Of a stretch of DNA of 64,000 nt, positions 16,927 through 26,846 are shown one piece after another. Every line of letters begins with the position of its first letter. Position 1 is the stretch's first letter. The stretch comes from Pseudonocardia thermophila. GTDB taxonomy: Bacteria; Actinomycetota; Actinomycetes; Mycobacteriales; Pseudonocardiaceae. Made by a program: the position numbers and the translations under genes. The DNA lies in NCBI RefSeq assembly GCF_900142365.1, contig NZ_FRAP01000008.1, positions 1 through 64,000 of the forward strand, given 5' to 3'. The notes under the pieces were generated by a model. It saw only the letters and a program-made list of their open reading frames with translations. It was not told the DNA's origin and did not search any database.

Positions 16927-18291
16927 GTGCGCAAGCGCATCGTGCTGCTCACGGTCGTCGCCGCCGCGGTCGCCATCATCCTGTTCGTGATCCCGCTCGC
17001 GCTGATCGCGGAGCGCTTCTACATGAGCGTGGAGGTCGCCGAGCTGGAGCGGGAGGCCAACTCGGTCGTCTCGGACGTCAGCGGCGACATCCAGCGCGGC
17101 CGGGTCCCGCCGCCGGCGTGGATCGAGGACGAGATCAACGCCGCGATCTACGACCACCGGGGCGTGAAGGTGGCCGGGGACGGCCCGCCGCTGGCGGACC
17201 AGGCGGTGCGCAAGGCCATCAACGAGGGCGAGGTCGAGCACTCCGACGACGACCTGGACGAGCTCGTCGTGGCCGTCCCGATCTTCCACGACGGCGACGT
17301 CGAGGCGGTCGTGCGCGCCACCCGCAGCGGCGAGCAGGTGATCGAGAACCTCGCCTACCGGTACGCGCAGATCGCGGCGCTCGCTGTGCTCGCCGTGCTG
17401 GTCACGTGGTTGCTGGCGCGGCTGATGGCGGCCCGGCTCGCCGGCAGCGTCGAGGACCTGTCTCGGCGCGCGCTGCGCCTGGGCGACGGCGACTTCACCA
17501 CCGACGACACCGTCACCGGCATCCCCGAGATCGACGAGGTCCGCTCGGCGCTCAACGCCACCGCGACCCGCTTGGACGCCCTGCTCGCCCGGGAGCGCGC
17601 GTTCTCGGCGGAGGCGTCGCACCAGCTGCGGACCCCGCTCACCGGCCTGCAGCTGCGCCTGGAGGCCGCGCTGCGCTCCGGCCGCGAGGACCACACCGCG
17701 GCGATCATGGCGAGCCTCGCCGAGGTCGACCGGCTGGAACGCACCATCACCGACTTGCTCGCGCTGGCCCGCGGCACCCGGCAGAAGGGTGTCCTCGACC
17801 TGACCGGGCTGCTGAACGAGGTCGAGCAGGTGTGGGGGCCGCGGCTGACCGCCGAGCAGCGAGCGCTGCGGTTCGCCGTGGAGGACGATCTCCCGCCGGT
17901 GGAGGCGTCGACGGCGGCGATCCGCCAGGTCCTCACCGTGCTCATGGGCAACGCGCTGGAGCACGGCCGGGGCACTGTCACGGTCGGGGTCCGCGACATC
18001 GAGGACGCGGTCGCGATCGACGTCGCCGACGAGGGCAGCGTCGAGGTGGGCGCGGGCCAGGACCTGTTCGAACGCCGCGAACCCGACGCGGAGGGGCACG
18101 GCATCGGGCTCGCGCTGGCCCGGCGCCTGGTGGAGGCCGAGGGCGGGCGGCTGCAGCTGACCTCGTCGGACCCGACGAGGCTGACGATGTTCCTGCCGGT
18201 CAAGCCGCCGCAGATGGCCGAGCCGCCACCCACCCCGGAGCGGGGCGTCCAGGGGGTGCTGCAGCTGCCCACCGGCTGGACCCGTCCCTGA
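16927..18291 (+). CDS. Sensor histidine kinase
   Basis: This 454-residue membrane kinase has helix 1 at about residues 5-28, an acidic extracytoplasmic sensor of roughly 115 residues, helix 2 at about 147-165, a HAMP linker, and an H-box ASHQLRTPLTGLQLRLEAAL with the phospho-accepting His near residue 232. An N-box NALEHGRG and the ATP-lid run GHGIGLALARRLVEAEGG follow. The sensor part is rich in Asp/Glu (DDDLDELVV), which may bind cations or peptides (inference). It precedes its response regulator by 23 bases. The unusual order, kinase before regulator, is clear. The beta-helix protein downstream or the exopolysaccharide cluster upstream may be targets. Confidence 0.93.
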   Translation: MRKRIVLLTVVAAAVAIILFVIPLALIAERFYMSVEVAELEREANSVVSDVSGDIQRGRVPPPAWIEDEINAAIYDHRGVKVAGDGPPLADQAVRKAINEGEVEHSDDDLDELVVAVPIFHDGDVEAVVRATRSGEQVIENLAYRYAQIAALAVLAVLVTWLLARLMAARLAGSVEDLSRRALRLGDGDFTTDDTVTGIPEIDEVRSALNATATRLDALLARERAFSAEASHQLRTPLTGLQLRLEAALRSGREDHTAAIMASLAEVDRLERTITDLLALARGTRQKGVLDLTGLLNEVEQVWGPRLTAEQRALRFAVEDDLPPVEASTAAIRQVLTVLMGNALEHGRGTVTVGVRDIEDAVAIDVADEGSVEVGAGQDLFERREPDAEGHGIGLALARRLVEAEGGRLQLTSSDPTRLTMFLPVKPPQMAEPPPTPERGVQGVLQLPTGWTRP

Positions 18292-18314
18292 GCGAGCGCC
18301 TCTAGGCTGATCGT

Positions 18315-19022
18315 GTGGCCCGCATCCTGCTCGTCGAGGACGATCCCACGATCGGCAAGGTCCTGGAGACCAGCCTCGCGTCGTCGGGCAACCAGACCAC
18401 CTGGGTCACCTACGGCCGGGAGGCGCTCGACCAGGCCGCAGCGGGGCCGATCGATCTCGTGCTCCTCGATCTCGGCCTGCCCGACATGGACGGCGTCGAC
18501 GTGTGCCGGCGGCTGCGCGCAGAGCAGCCGGGCTGCGTGATCGTGATGCTCACCGCCCGCCAGGAGGAGATGGACGTCGTCGTCGGGCTGGAAGCGGGCG
18601 CCGACGACTACCTCACCAAGCCGATCCGGCTGGGCGAGCTGCTCGCCCGGGTGCGGGCGCACCTGCGCCGCGGCGGCGCGAACACCGTCCCGTCCGGGGT
18701 GATGACGTTCGGCGCGCTCACCGTCGACACCGGCAGCAGGCGGGTCCTCGTCGGGGGGCGCGAGGTGCCGCTGCGCGCCAAGGAGTTCGACCTGCTCGCC
18801 CGGCTGGCCGCGGAGCCCGGCGTCGCGCTCTCCCGCGCCACGCTGATGGCCGACGTGTGGGACGACCACTGGATGGGCTCGACGAAGACGCTGGACGTGC
18901 ACGTGGCTGCGCTGCGCCGCAAGCTCGAGCAGGCCGCCGGACCGGTCACCGCACCGTTGCCACGCATCGTCACATTGCGCGGGTTCGGTTACCGGCTCGA
19001 AGAGACGCCGGCCACAGGCTGA
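18315..19022 (+). CDS. OmpR/PhoB-family response regulator
   Basis: This 235-residue regulator has a receiver domain with acidic pocket EDD (residues 8-10), phospho-acceptor Asp52 in LVLLDLGLPDMDG, and Lys in DDYLTKPIRLGELLARV. The C-terminal winged helix contains VPLRAKEFDLLARLAAEPGV, DVWDDHWMGSTKTLDVHVAALRRKLE and RIVTLRGFGYRLE. The GTG at 18315 lies about 7 bases after TAGGCT (18303-18308), so a leaderless transcript separate from the kinase is possible. It is the obvious partner of the kinase at 16927-18291. Its target genes are not identifiable from sequence. Confidence 0.93.
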   Translation: MARILLVEDDPTIGKVLETSLASSGNQTTWVTYGREALDQAAAGPIDLVLLDLGLPDMDGVDVCRRLRAEQPGCVIVMLTARQEEMDVVVGLEAGADDYLTKPIRLGELLARVRAHLRRGGANTVPSGVMTFGALTVDTGSRRVLVGGREVPLRAKEFDLLARLAAEPGVALSRATLMADVWDDHWMGSTKTLDVHVAALRRKLEQAAGPVTAPLPRIVTLRGFGYRLEETPATG

Positions 19023-19251
19023 CGACCGCTGGCCGCTCCAGCAGAGCCTGCCGTCGTTTTCCCGCGACCTCCCGAGCAACCTCGGGTCAGGATGGACGTG
19101 GCCGCTCCCCAGCCACCCCACCCGGGTGTCGCCCGGCCCGGTCCCGCGGATCACCCGATGGGATCGCCGTGGACCCGTTCTCCGCGTGCGGTGATTACCG
19201 TCGCGGCACGAGTCCCGACCGTGCCGTTCCCGGAAGGATCAGCAAGACCTC

Positions 19252-20889
19252 ATGCGCGCACAGCGAGTGACGAAGCCCGGACGCGCGGCGCACCGCCGTG
19301 TCGCCCGCCGGCCCGGTCGCGGCCTGCGGTCCGGCCTGGCCGGTGCCCTGGTCGCGGGGCTCGTCATGGTCGCCCTCGGTCTGCAGGACGCCACCCCCGG
19401 ACCGCTCGCCGCCCTGCTCGACAGCCGCACCCGCCCGCTGGCCGACCAGCAGGCCGTCCAGCAGGAGGCCGCGGCCGAGCCGGCCCCGCAGGCCACCGCA
19501 CCCGCCGCGGAACCGCCCCCGGAACCCGCCCAGGAGCAGCCGGAGCAGCAGCAGCCGGCGGCGACCGCCGAGCCGGAGCGGATCGGACCCGTCCCGCCGC
19601 CGCTGCCGTCGATGCCGACCGGCCCGGTGATCCGGGTCGCCAAGGGCGGCTCGATCGCCGACGCGCTGGCCGAGGCGAAGCCCGGTGACACCGTGCTGGT
19701 CCCCGGCGGCACCTACCCCGGCGGGCTCGACGTCGAGGTCGACGGCGCGCCCGGCAAGCCGATCACCATCCAGGCCGTGCCCGGTGAGAAGGTCACGATC
19801 ACCGGAGGTGGCGGCGGGAACGGGCTGGTCAGCCTCGACAACCGCTCCTGGATCACCATGATCGGGATCTCGGTGAAGGGCTCCGGCCGGCACGGCATCT
19901 ACGCCCACCGGGCGAGCAACATCGTGCTGCGCGACTGCGAGGTCGCCGACTCCCAGGACGGCGGCGTCGTGTTCCTGGAGTCGAAGAACATCAAGGTGCA
20001 GCGTTGCGACATCCACGGGAACAACGCCCGCGGCACCAGCGCCTCCAACGAGGCGATGAGCTTCGACCACACGGAGAACTTCGAGATCAGCTTCTCGACG
20101 GTGCACGACAACGGCGAAGAGGGCATCGACGCCAAGTACGAGTCGCGCAACGGCAGGATCTTCAACAACACCGTCGACGGCAACCGCGGGCCGAACATCT
20201 ACATCGACTCCGCGCGGGACATCGAGGTGTTCAACAACACCGTCACGAACACCACGCACGAGTCGAAGGCCGGCATCGCGATCGCGGTCGAGGACTACTC
20301 GGAGACCCGCCGCGCGGCCAACATCAAGGTCTACAACAACGTGGTCCGCGGCAACGCCGGCGGCGGCATCGGTTTCTGGACCGAATCCAGCGGCACCTTC
20401 TCCGGGATCCAGATCATCAACAACACCGTCGTCAAGAACGCCAAGAGCGACCTGAAGTTCGACGGCGGCAGCTTCACCGGCACGAACATCCTGCGGAACA
20501 ACATCTTCGGGTCCGGCAGCGCCGGCAGCTTCGCCGCCGACAACAACATCTTCGGCGCGATCGACGGCATCCTCGACGGCGCGCTCAAGCTGATCAAGGG
20601 CTCGAAGGCCGCGGGCGCGGGCAACCCCGAGGGCGCCCCGGCGTTCGACATCACCGGCATCAAACGCGGCAGCCGCATCGATCTCGGCGCTTACCAGGTG
20701 ACCGTGGAGAACACCGTCGCCAACCCCACGACGGCGCTCACCGGCCTGGTCAACGAGATCCAGGCGGCGACGAGCCAGCTGACCCAGGGCCTGGTCAGCG
20801 CGGTGCTCGGCTCGGCCTCGCGCACCCCCACGGACGCGTCCGGGGCACAGGAGACCGTGCCGGAGCCGGTGACCCCGACGGCGGACTGA
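19252..20889 (+). CDS. Secreted right-handed parallel beta-helix repeat protein (polysaccharide lyase/hydrolase-like)
   Basis: This 545-residue protein has an Arg-rich N-terminus and signal-anchor helix (about residues 26-42), then a Pro/Gln/Glu-rich linker to about residue 120. The body is a beta-helix of repeated turns with Asn ladders (NIVLRDCEVADSQDGGVVF, NGRIFNNTVDGNRGPNIYI, DIEVFNNTVTNTTH, GIQIINNTVVKNAKSDLKF). It begins with the lyase-type segment GPVIRVAKGGSIADALAEAKPGDTVLVPGGTYPGG. Such folds belong to pectate-lyase-like, alginate-lyase-like or epimerase enzymes. With the upstream exopolysaccharide genes, a polymer-trimming or epimerising role is plausible. No catalytic residues could be assigned with certainty. 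The gap 19023-19251 shows no gene. Confidence 0.85.
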   Translation: MRAQRVTKPGRAAHRRVARRPGRGLRSGLAGALVAGLVMVALGLQDATPGPLAALLDSRTRPLADQQAVQQEAAAEPAPQATAPAAEPPPEPAQEQPEQQQPAATAEPERIGPVPPPLPSMPTGPVIRVAKGGSIADALAEAKPGDTVLVPGGTYPGGLDVEVDGAPGKPITIQAVPGEKVTITGGGGGNGLVSLDNRSWITMIGISVKGSGRHGIYAHRASNIVLRDCEVADSQDGGVVFLESKNIKVQRCDIHGNNARGTSASNEAMSFDHTENFEISFSTVHDNGEEGIDAKYESRNGRIFNNTVDGNRGPNIYIDSARDIEVFNNTVTNTTHESKAGIAIAVEDYSETRRAANIKVYNNVVRGNAGGGIGFWTESSGTFSGIQIINNTVVKNAKSDLKFDGGSFTGTNILRNNIFGSGSAGSFAADNNIFGAIDGILDGALKLIKGSKAAGAGNPEGAPAFDITGIKRGSRIDLGAYQVTVENTVANPTTALTGLVNEIQAATSQLTQGLVSAVLGSASRTPTDASGAQETVPEPVTPTAD

Positions 20890-20892
20890 GCG

Positions 20893-21483
20893 TCAGGCCG
20901 CTGCCTGCAGCCAGGGCTCCCAGGCCGGGAGCGGCTCCGTCGCCAGCACGAGGGCCGCTCCCGCCCGGCTCGGCGCCTTGGGCGGCTTCGCGAGCTTCCA
21001 GCCCAGCTCCTCCAGGAGCCGGTCGGCTTTGCGCGAGTTGCAGGCCCGGCAGGCGGCGACGCAGTTCTCCCAGGTGTGGGTGCCTCCGCGACTCCGGGGG
21101 ATGACGTGGTCGATCGTGTCGGCGCGGCGTGAGCAGTAGGCGCAGCGGCGGCCGTCGCGGCGCAGCACCCCCGCGCGGGTCATGGGGACGGACCTGCGGT
21201 AGGGGACGCGCACGTAGCGGGAAAGACGCATGACGGTCGGGGCGTTGACCGTCAGGTTCTCCGAGTGGAAGGCGACGACGGGCGATTCCTCGACGCACTC
21301 GGCCTTGCCGGAGAGGAGCAGCACCACCGCGCGCTTGGCCGTGACCACGGCCAGCGGCTCGAAGGTGGCATTCAGTAGTAGGACCCGGGACCCCGTCGGG
21401 AGCGCGCCCGGGTTCGGCGAGCTCCCCGGCGGCGGCTCCTGGCTGGAGTCGACGCCGTCGGGGTCAGGTTGTCGGTACTTCAC
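20893..21483 (-). CDS. HNH endonuclease
   Basis: This 196-residue protein has the actinobacterial single-HNH form: a conserved N-terminal part RVLLLNATFEPLAVVTAKRAVVLLLSGKAE, a middle MRLSRYVRVPYRRSVPMTRAGVLRRDG, then the zinc-ribbon HNH core RRCAYCSRRADTIDHVIPRSRGG and WENCVAACRACNSRKADR. The His of DHV, the Asn of WENC and the four Cys are intact, so nuclease activity is likely. The GTG at 21483 is preferred because GGGAGG lies 8 bases upstream. It converges with the beta-helix gene (3 bases apart). Such genes are common chromosomal members in actinobacteria with no settled role. Confidence 0.88.
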   Translation of the reverse strand: MKYRQPDPDGVDSSQEPPPGSSPNPGALPTGSRVLLLNATFEPLAVVTAKRAVVLLLSGKAECVEESPVVAFHSENLTVNAPTVMRLSRYVRVPYRRSVPMTRAGVLRRDGRRCAYCSRRADTIDHVIPRSRGGTHTWENCVAACRACNSRKADRLLEELGWKLAKPPKAPSRAGAALVLATEPLPAWEPWLQAAA

Positions 21484-21600
21484 CTCGACCACCTCCCTCG
21501 TGAGATCAGACCATAACGAGGGCGGGTTACGCACGTGTGATATAGAGGCGACTTCTACTCCCGGGCGAGTCACGTGGATCACCCAGGCGACCTGCGATGA

Positions 21601-22722
21601 TCAGTTCTCGGCTCGGACAGCGGTGTCGAGCGCTCGTGCGACGTCGGCGACGAGGTCGGCGGTGTCCTCGCAGCCCGCGGAGAACCGCAGGGTCCCGGGC
21701 GCGACGTCGTCCCCCCATCGGGCGCGGCGATCAGCGCTGCTGCGCAGCCCGCCGAAGCTGGTCTCCGAGGCGACGAGCTGCGACGCCTCGAGGAACCGGG
21801 CGACCGCGTCGACGGACGGCAGGGTGAACCGCAGCAGCCCGTTCCAGCGCCGCATCTGCCGGGCGGCCACGGCGTGCGCGGGATCAGACGGCAGGCCGGG
21901 CCAGCGCACGTCGGTGACGCCGGGGCGGTCCAGCAGCAGCTCGGCGACCGCGCGAGCGTTCTCCGCCTGGCGGGCCAGCCGGAGATCGAGGGTGCCCAGG
22001 CCGCGGTGCACCAGCCACGCCTCCATGGGACCGGGGATCGCGCCGGACCGGGTGCGGGCCTCGCGCAGCGCCGCGGCCAGCGCCGGGTCGCGGGTGCTGA
22101 CGTGCCCCAGAACGACGTCGCCGTGCCCGGAGAGGGCCTTCGTGTCGCTCGCGACGACGAGATCGGCACCCAGCTCGAGCGGGCGCTGCCCGAGCGGCGT
22201 GCAGGTGGTGTTGTCGACGGCGAGCAGCGCCCCGGCCGCGTGCGCCGCAGCCGCGACGGCGGCGATGTCGGTGACGTCGAGCCCCGGGTTGGACGGGGTC
22301 TCGACGAGCACCAGCCCGGCCCCGCGCACGTCGGGCACCGGGCCGGTCGGGGCCGTACGGATCCCCACGCCGAGCGGCCCCAGCTCGGCCTGCGCCAGCG
22401 ACCGGGCCAGGTAGTAGCCGTCGGAGGGCAGCACGAGATCGCCCTTCAGCGCGCCCAGTCGCAGCACCGCGGCGATCGCGGCCATGCCGGAGGCGAACAC
22501 CACGCACTCGCCGCCGTCCAGCTCGCCGATCGCGCTCTCCAGCGCCCGCCACGTCGGGTTGCCAGCACGGCCGTAGAAGTCGGTGGGCAGGTCGGGGCCG
22601 ACGCCCAGATCGAACGTCGAGGACAGGACGGGACCCGGGTGCGTGGGCAGGCCGGGCCCGGGATCGGGCCGGCCGCCGTGCACGCAGCGCGTGCCGTCGC
22701 CGCTACTCGGGCCGAGGGGCAC
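21601..22722 (-). CDS. Cystathionine gamma-lyase/synthase-family PLP enzyme
   Basis: This 373-residue protein belongs to the Cys/Met metabolism PLP family (cystathionine gamma-lyase, gamma-synthase, methionine gamma-lyase). Visible features are [39 protein letters not shown] (phosphate-binding SGM), [38 protein letters not shown] and the Schiff-base Lys in [11 protein letters not shown] near residue 193. The family makes or breaks C-S bonds in sulfur amino acids. A GTG at 22722 overlaps the 3' end of gpsA by 20 bases, so it may be co-transcribed with gpsA and plsC. Exact substrate is undetermined. Confidence 0.88.
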   Translation of the reverse strand: MPLGPSSGDGTRCVHGGRPDPGPGLPTHPGPVLSSTFDLGVGPDLPTDFYGRAGNPTWRALESAIGELDGGECVVFASGMAAIAAVLRLGALKGDLVLPSDGYYLARSLAQAELGPLGVGIRTAPTGPVPDVRGAGLVLVETPSNPGLDVTDIAAVAAAAHAAGALLAVDNTTCTPLGQRPLELGADLVVASDTKALSGHGDVVLGHVSTRDPALAAALREARTRSGAIPGPMEAWLVHRGLGTLDLRLARQAENARAVAELLLDRPGVTDVRWPGLPSDPAHAVAARQMRRWNGLLRFTLPSVDAVARFLEASQLVASETSFGGLRSSADRRARWGDDVAPGTLRFSAGCEDTADLVADVARALDTAVRAEN

Positions 22723-23713
22723 GCGTGATCAGTTCCTTGCCCATGTCCGCCGCGGACAGGCCCTCGTGGCAGACCCGCCGCACGGCGTCCGAGATCGGCA
22801 GCTCCACCCCGTGGCGCCGGCCGAGCTCGCAGATCGACAGGCACGACTTCACGCCCTCCGCGACCTGTCCGTGGTTGGCCTCCTCAGCCTGGGCGAGGGT
22901 CTCACCGCGGCCGAGCCGCTCGCCGAACGTGCGGTTGCGCGACAGCGGCGACGAGCACGTCGCGACGAGATCGCCGAGCCCGGCCAGCCCGGCGAACGTG
23001 AGCGGGTCGGCCCCCAGCGCCACTCCGAGCCGGGACATCTCGGCGAGCCCGCGGGTGATCAGCGTGGCGCGGGTGTTGTCGCCGTATCCCAGTCCGGCGG
23101 CCATGCCGCAGGCGAGCGCGATGACGTTCTTCCCGGCCCCGGCCAGCTCGCAGCCGATGACGTCGGTGTTGGTGTAGGCCTTGAAGTAGCCCGCGGTGAT
23201 GGCGTGCTGCAGCGCGACCGCGCGGTCGTGATCGATGCAGGCGATCACGGTGGCGCTCGGCTCCTCGGCGGCGATCTCCCGGGCCAGGTTGGGGCCGGAC
23301 ACGACGGCCACCTGCTCCGGCGGCACGTCGGCCACCTCCACGATGACCTCGCTCATGCGCTTGAGCGTGCCCAGCTCGACGCCCTTGGCGAGACTCACCA
23401 GCGTCGCGTCCCGCGGCAGCAGGTCGCGCCATCCGGCCAGGTTCTCGCGCAGGGTCTGCGACGGCACGCCGAACACCACCGCGTCGACGCCGTCGAGCGC
23501 CTCCGCTGGGTCGGTGGTGGCGGTGATCGTCGGCGGGAGCACGATCCCGGCCATGTAGTCGCGGTTGATGTGCCGTTCGTTGATCGAGGCGGCCACCTCG
23601 GGCCGGCGGGCCCACAGGATCACTTCGCGGCCCGCATCGCCGAGCACCTTCGCGAACGCCGTCCCCCACGATCCGGCGCCGAGGACGGCCAACCGCTGCA
23701 CGCGGCGCGTCAC
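22703..23713 (-). CDS. gpsA: NAD(P)H-dependent glycerol-3-phosphate dehydrogenase
   Basis: This 336-residue cytoplasmic enzyme reduces dihydroxyacetone phosphate to sn-glycerol 3-phosphate, the start of phospholipid synthesis. It has the nucleotide motif [13 protein letters not shown] (residues 8-20), [29 protein letters not shown], the catalytic-Lys run [38 protein letters not shown] and [20 protein letters not shown]. Length is standard. The GTG at 23713 overlaps the plsC stop by 4 bases, so acyltransferase and dehydrogenase are translationally coupled. That pairing is common in actinobacteria and functionally logical. Confidence 0.97.
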   Translation of the reverse strand: MTRRVQRLAVLGAGSWGTAFAKVLGDAGREVILWARRPEVAASINERHINRDYMAGIVLPPTITATTDPAEALDGVDAVVFGVPSQTLRENLAGWRDLLPRDATLVSLAKGVELGTLKRMSEVIVEVADVPPEQVAVVSGPNLAREIAAEEPSATVIACIDHDRAVALQHAITAGYFKAYTNTDVIGCELAGAGKNVIALACGMAAGLGYGDNTRATLITRGLAEMSRLGVALGADPLTFAGLAGLGDLVATCSSPLSRNRTFGERLGRGETLAQAEEANHGQVAEGVKSCLSICELGRRHGVELPISDAVRRVCHEGLSAADMGKELITRAPRPE

Positions 23714-24414
23714 GAGGCGCTCCGGCGGAAGAACTCGGCGGGCGCGGGCTCCCCGCGCACCTCGGCGACCAGGTCCCGGACCCGGGTCATGATCATGTCG
23801 GTGACCTCCCGCAGCAGTTCGCCGTCCACCGGCTTGCCGCGGTACTCGGACAGGTCGATCGGCGGGCCGAACCGCACGGTGATGTCCTTGCGCGGCAGCG
23901 GGCGGAACTTCTTGTTGTAGCCGTCGTAGACGTCGCGGGTGCCCCAGTGCGCACACGGGATGACCGGCACGTCGGTGGCCAGCGCCATCCGGGCCACGCC
24001 GGTGCGCGCCTCCATCGGCCACCCGGCCGGGTCGCGCGTGATCGTGCCCTCGGGGTAGATCACGACGACCTTGCCCCGCTGCAGCTCGGCGATGCCGGTG
24101 CGCAGGCTCTGCTGCGCGTCGGCGGTGTCGCGGTGGACGGGGATCTGCCCGGTGCCGCGCATGATCGTGCCCAGCACCGGCTTGCGCCACAGGCTGTCCT
24201 TGGCGAGGAACCGCGGTACCCGGCGCGCGCGGTGGACCATCAGGCCGGTGACGACCGGGTCGAGGTGCGAGATGTGGTTCGCGACGACGATGGCGCCGCC
24301 GGTCGGTGGCAGGTACTGCTTGCCCTCGTAGTGCACCCGACCGGCCAGCCAGCCCATCGGGTAGAAGAAGACAGCGCAGAACCCGATCCAGAAACCGCCC
24401 TTCTCACGCTTCAC
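23710..24414 (-). CDS. plsC: 1-acyl-sn-glycerol-3-phosphate acyltransferase (PlsC-like)
   Basis: This 234-residue enzyme should acylate lysophosphatidic acid at the membrane. The acyltransferase motif NHISHLD has His47 and Asp52 in HX4D spacing. Further motifs are [14 protein letters not shown], the substrate-binding YPEGTITRD and [12 protein letters not shown]. An N-terminal hydrophobic segment (residues 8-25) may anchor it. The GTG at 24414 ([12 protein letters not shown]) is the usual start in this family; the ribosome site is weak. Several PlsC paralogues are normal in actinobacteria, so the exact physiological substrate is inferred from the gpsA neighbour. Confidence 0.92.
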   Translation of the reverse strand: MKREKGGFWIGFCAVFFYPMGWLAGRVHYEGKQYLPPTGGAIVVANHISHLDPVVTGLMVHRARRVPRFLAKDSLWRKPVLGTIMRGTGQIPVHRDTADAQQSLRTGIAELQRGKVVVIYPEGTITRDPAGWPMEARTGVARMALATDVPVIPCAHWGTRDVYDGYNKKFRPLPRKDITVRFGPPIDLSEYRGKPVDGELLREVTDMIMTRVRDLVAEVRGEPAPAEFFRRSAS

Positions 24415-24481
24415 GAGCCTGAGTCTTCCCGGCGGGCCGCCCTTGGTCCACAACCGGGCCCCTGGGGTGCACCATGGACGG

Positions 24482-25147
24482 GTGACGCCTCCCCCGCCGT
24501 TCGGCCTCGTCGTGCCGGTCAAGGTGCTCGCCGCGGCGAAGACCCGCCTGCGCGGTGCCGCTGACGACGGCGTCGGCGAACCGTCCGCCCACGCCCGGCT
24601 CGCCCTCGCGCTGGCCCACGACACCATCGCCGCGGTCCGCGGGGCCTCCGGCGTCGGCAGGCTCCTGGTGGTCAGCTCTGATCCGGTGGTGGCCGCCGAG
24701 CTGGGCGCGGTCGGCGTCGAGGTCGTGCCGGACGGGCCGGTCGCCGGGCTCAACGCCGCCTACCGCCACGGCGCCGGGCTGCTGGGGACCGACGGTCCGG
24801 TGGCCGCGCTGCAGGCGGACCTGCCGGCGCTGCGTCCGCAGGAGCTGACCGCGGCGCTCGCGGCCGCGTGGGTGGCGTTCGGCCACGGCGCACCGGCCGC
24901 GTTCTGCGCCGACGCCGAAGGCACCGGCACCACCCTGCTCGCCGCCGCACCCGGGCAGCCGCTCGATCCGCGGTTCGGCGACGGCTCCGCGGCCGCCCAC
25001 CGCACGGCCGGGGCGCAGGAACTGGTCGGCGACTGGCCGGGGCTGCGCCGCGACGTCGACACCCCCGACGACCTGCGCGCCGCCGCCGAGCTGGGGCTCG
25101 GCCCGCACACCCGCTGCGTGCTGGCCCCCACGAGCCCGGACTGCTGA
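24482..25147 (+). CDS. cofC: Phosphoenolpyruvate/2-phospho-L-lactate guanylyltransferase (F420 biosynthesis)
   Basis: This 221-residue nucleotidyltransferase (CofC; called FbiD in mycobacteria) makes the GTP-derived activated three-carbon donor for coenzyme F420. It shows the family start FGLVVPVKVLAAAKTRL, LLVVSSDPVVAAEL, the donor site AALQADLPALRPQEL, the later GTGTTLLAAAPG and the C-terminal GLRRDVDTPDDLRAAAELGLG. The GTG at 24482 matches the conserved N-terminus. It diverges from plsC (67 bases between starts). It supports an F420-using organism, consistent with the LLM-type oxidoreductases elsewhere in the window. Confidence 0.93.
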   Translation: MTPPPPFGLVVPVKVLAAAKTRLRGAADDGVGEPSAHARLALALAHDTIAAVRGASGVGRLLVVSSDPVVAAELGAVGVEVVPDGPVAGLNAAYRHGAGLLGTDGPVAALQADLPALRPQELTAALAAAWVAFGHGAPAAFCADAEGTGTTLLAAAPGQPLDPRFGDGSAAAHRTAGAQELVGDWPGLRRDVDTPDDLRAAAELGLGPHTRCVLAPTSPDC

Positions 25148-25154
25148 TCCCCGG

Positions 25155-26714
25155 TCACGGCGTGCAGGTGAGGACGTTCACGCCGGGCTGCCCGCCCACG
25201 TCCAGGCTGGTCGCCCGACCGTCCGGGCCGATCGTGAACGTGACCTTCGAACGCTGGTCGGGCAGCTCGGGGGACTCGATGATCGTGAAGCTGTCGCCGC
25301 TCCAGTGCGTCAGCGGGAACGGCCGCCCGCCCGGGCCCTCGTGCAGCACCAGCTGCCCGTCCTCGGCGGTGACGGTGAACGCCCCGTAGTACGGGTTGCT
25401 GCACGTCCCGACGTACGCGCTCAGGTCCCGGGCCGGGGCGGCGTTCGGCGGCGGCGCGGCGAGCTCCGGATCGGGCTGGAACAGCGGGGCGACGCGCTCG
25501 GCCCAGGCCGTGGTCCAGTCCCGGGTGGGGCCGCCGCGCACCACGTCGTCCACGATCGTGTCGGCGATCGCCTCCGCGGCGCCGATCGGGCTGCCGTTGG
25601 TCAGCACCACGACGCCGAGCCCGAGCTCGGGCAGCAGCACGGCCGTGGTCGCCGCGCCGGTCGTGAACGCCCCGGAGTGCGACCATCGCACGTACCCGAG
25701 GTGGTCGACGTCCACGTTCCACCCCAGGCCGTAGAACGCACCGATGGTCTCGGGGCCGGTCGGCGGCGTGCGCAGGATGTGCGGGGTGTGCGTCTCGGCC
25801 AGCGCCTCCTCCGCCACGATCCGGGTGCCGTCGAGCTCGCCGCCCGCGAGCTGCAGCCGGATCCACCGGCTCAGGTCCTCGACGGTGGAGGAGATCCCGC
25901 CGGCGGGCGCCTGGGCGTCCGGGTCGCGACCCGGCCCGATCTGCCACGAGCCGCCCACCCGGATGTGCCCGGTGGCCCGGTCGGGACGGGCGCGGTAGTC
26001 GGCGCTGCGCGCGCTCGACGAGGTCATGCCGGCGGGGCCGAACAGCTCCTGCTGCATCAGGTCCTCGAACGTGGTGCCGGCGACCCTCGCTGCGGCCTCC
26101 CCGGCGGCGGTCATCCCGAAGTTGCTGTAGGAGTACGTCGCGCGGAACGGGTCGAGCGGCACGTACCGGATCCGCTCGAAGATCGCGGCGCGGTCGTAGC
26201 CGATCTCCTCCAGCCGGTTGCCGGTCAGGCCGGGCAGGCCGCTGCGGTGCGCGTAGAGATCGGCGAACGTCACGTGCTCGGTGACGTAGGGATCGCTGAA
26301 GACCAGCTCGGGCAGGTGCGGGTGCACCGGGTCGTCCCAGCCGAACCGGCCCTTGCCGACGAGCGCGGCGAGGGCCGTCGAGCTGACCGGCTTGGACAGC
26401 GAAGCGATCTGGAACACGGTGCCCGGGCCGATCGGGTCCGGCTTGCCCAGCTCACGCACCCCGTACCCCTTGGTGAACACGGTGCGGTCGCCGTGCACGA
26501 CACCGACCGCGACACCGGGCACCCCCGTTGCCCTCATCGTCGCGGCGACGACGTCGTCGATGCGGCCGAGCGCGTCGTCGACCTGCGCCTGCGGCACGTC
26601 GGTGGCGGGTGGCGCAGTGGCCGGACCGGCCGGGTCCGGGGAGCCGGGCGAACAGGCCAGTGCGCCCCCGAGCAGCACGACGAGCAGGAGTACGACGACG
26701 ATCCGTCGGTCCAT
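25155..26714 (-). CDS. Lipoprotein serine hydrolase, class C beta-lactamase/penicillin-binding fold
   Basis: This 519-residue secreted protein has a lipobox (LLGGALAC, lipidated Cys21) and a beta-lactamase-related domain: catalytic Ser105 in the SLSK tetrad, the Tyr-Ser-Asn motif in ATYSYSNFGMTAAGEA, and a later HSGAFTTGAATTAVLL block in the position of the KTG box. A C-terminal beta-rich domain (from about residue 400, YVGTCSNPYYGAFTV) is typical of esterase or D-amino-peptidase members of this family. It is not necessarily an antibiotic-degrading enzyme. ATG 26714 lies 8 bases after AGGCAGG, and GTG 26723 is an alternative. It converges with cofC (7-base gap). Confidence 0.88.
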   Translation of the reverse strand: MDRRIVVVLLLVVLLGGALACSPGSPDPAGPATAPPATDVPQAQVDDALGRIDDVVAATMRATGVPGVAVGVVHGDRTVFTKGYGVRELGKPDPIGPGTVFQIASLSKPVSSTALAALVGKGRFGWDDPVHPHLPELVFSDPYVTEHVTFADLYAHRSGLPGLTGNRLEEIGYDRAAIFERIRYVPLDPFRATYSYSNFGMTAAGEAAARVAGTTFEDLMQQELFGPAGMTSSSARSADYRARPDRATGHIRVGGSWQIGPGRDPDAQAPAGGISSTVEDLSRWIRLQLAGGELDGTRIVAEEALAETHTPHILRTPPTGPETIGAFYGLGWNVDVDHLGYVRWSHSGAFTTGAATTAVLLPELGLGVVVLTNGSPIGAAEAIADTIVDDVVRGGPTRDWTTAWAERVAPLFQPDPELAAPPPNAAPARDLSAYVGTCSNPYYGAFTVTAEDGQLVLHEGPGGRPFPLTHWSGDSFTIIESPELPDQRSKVTFTIGPDGRATSLDVGGQPGVNVLTCTP

Positions 26715-26846
26715 CGGGGTCACCTGCCTCGGCTGTCCACATCGGCCTCGTTCACTCGCCGGGGACCGTCAGTCCGTTAACGCCCGGGCGTCGGCCGGCT
26801 GCGGATTCGCTAGAGTCGCGTACGTGGGTCGAGCAAGGGACCGTCG

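Noticed and set aside
25155..26714. Antibiotic-resistance beta-lactamase
   Set aside because: The SLSK and YSN motifs belong to the whole class C/esterase superfamily, and the extra C-terminal domain suits an esterase or peptidase. Resistance cannot be inferred.
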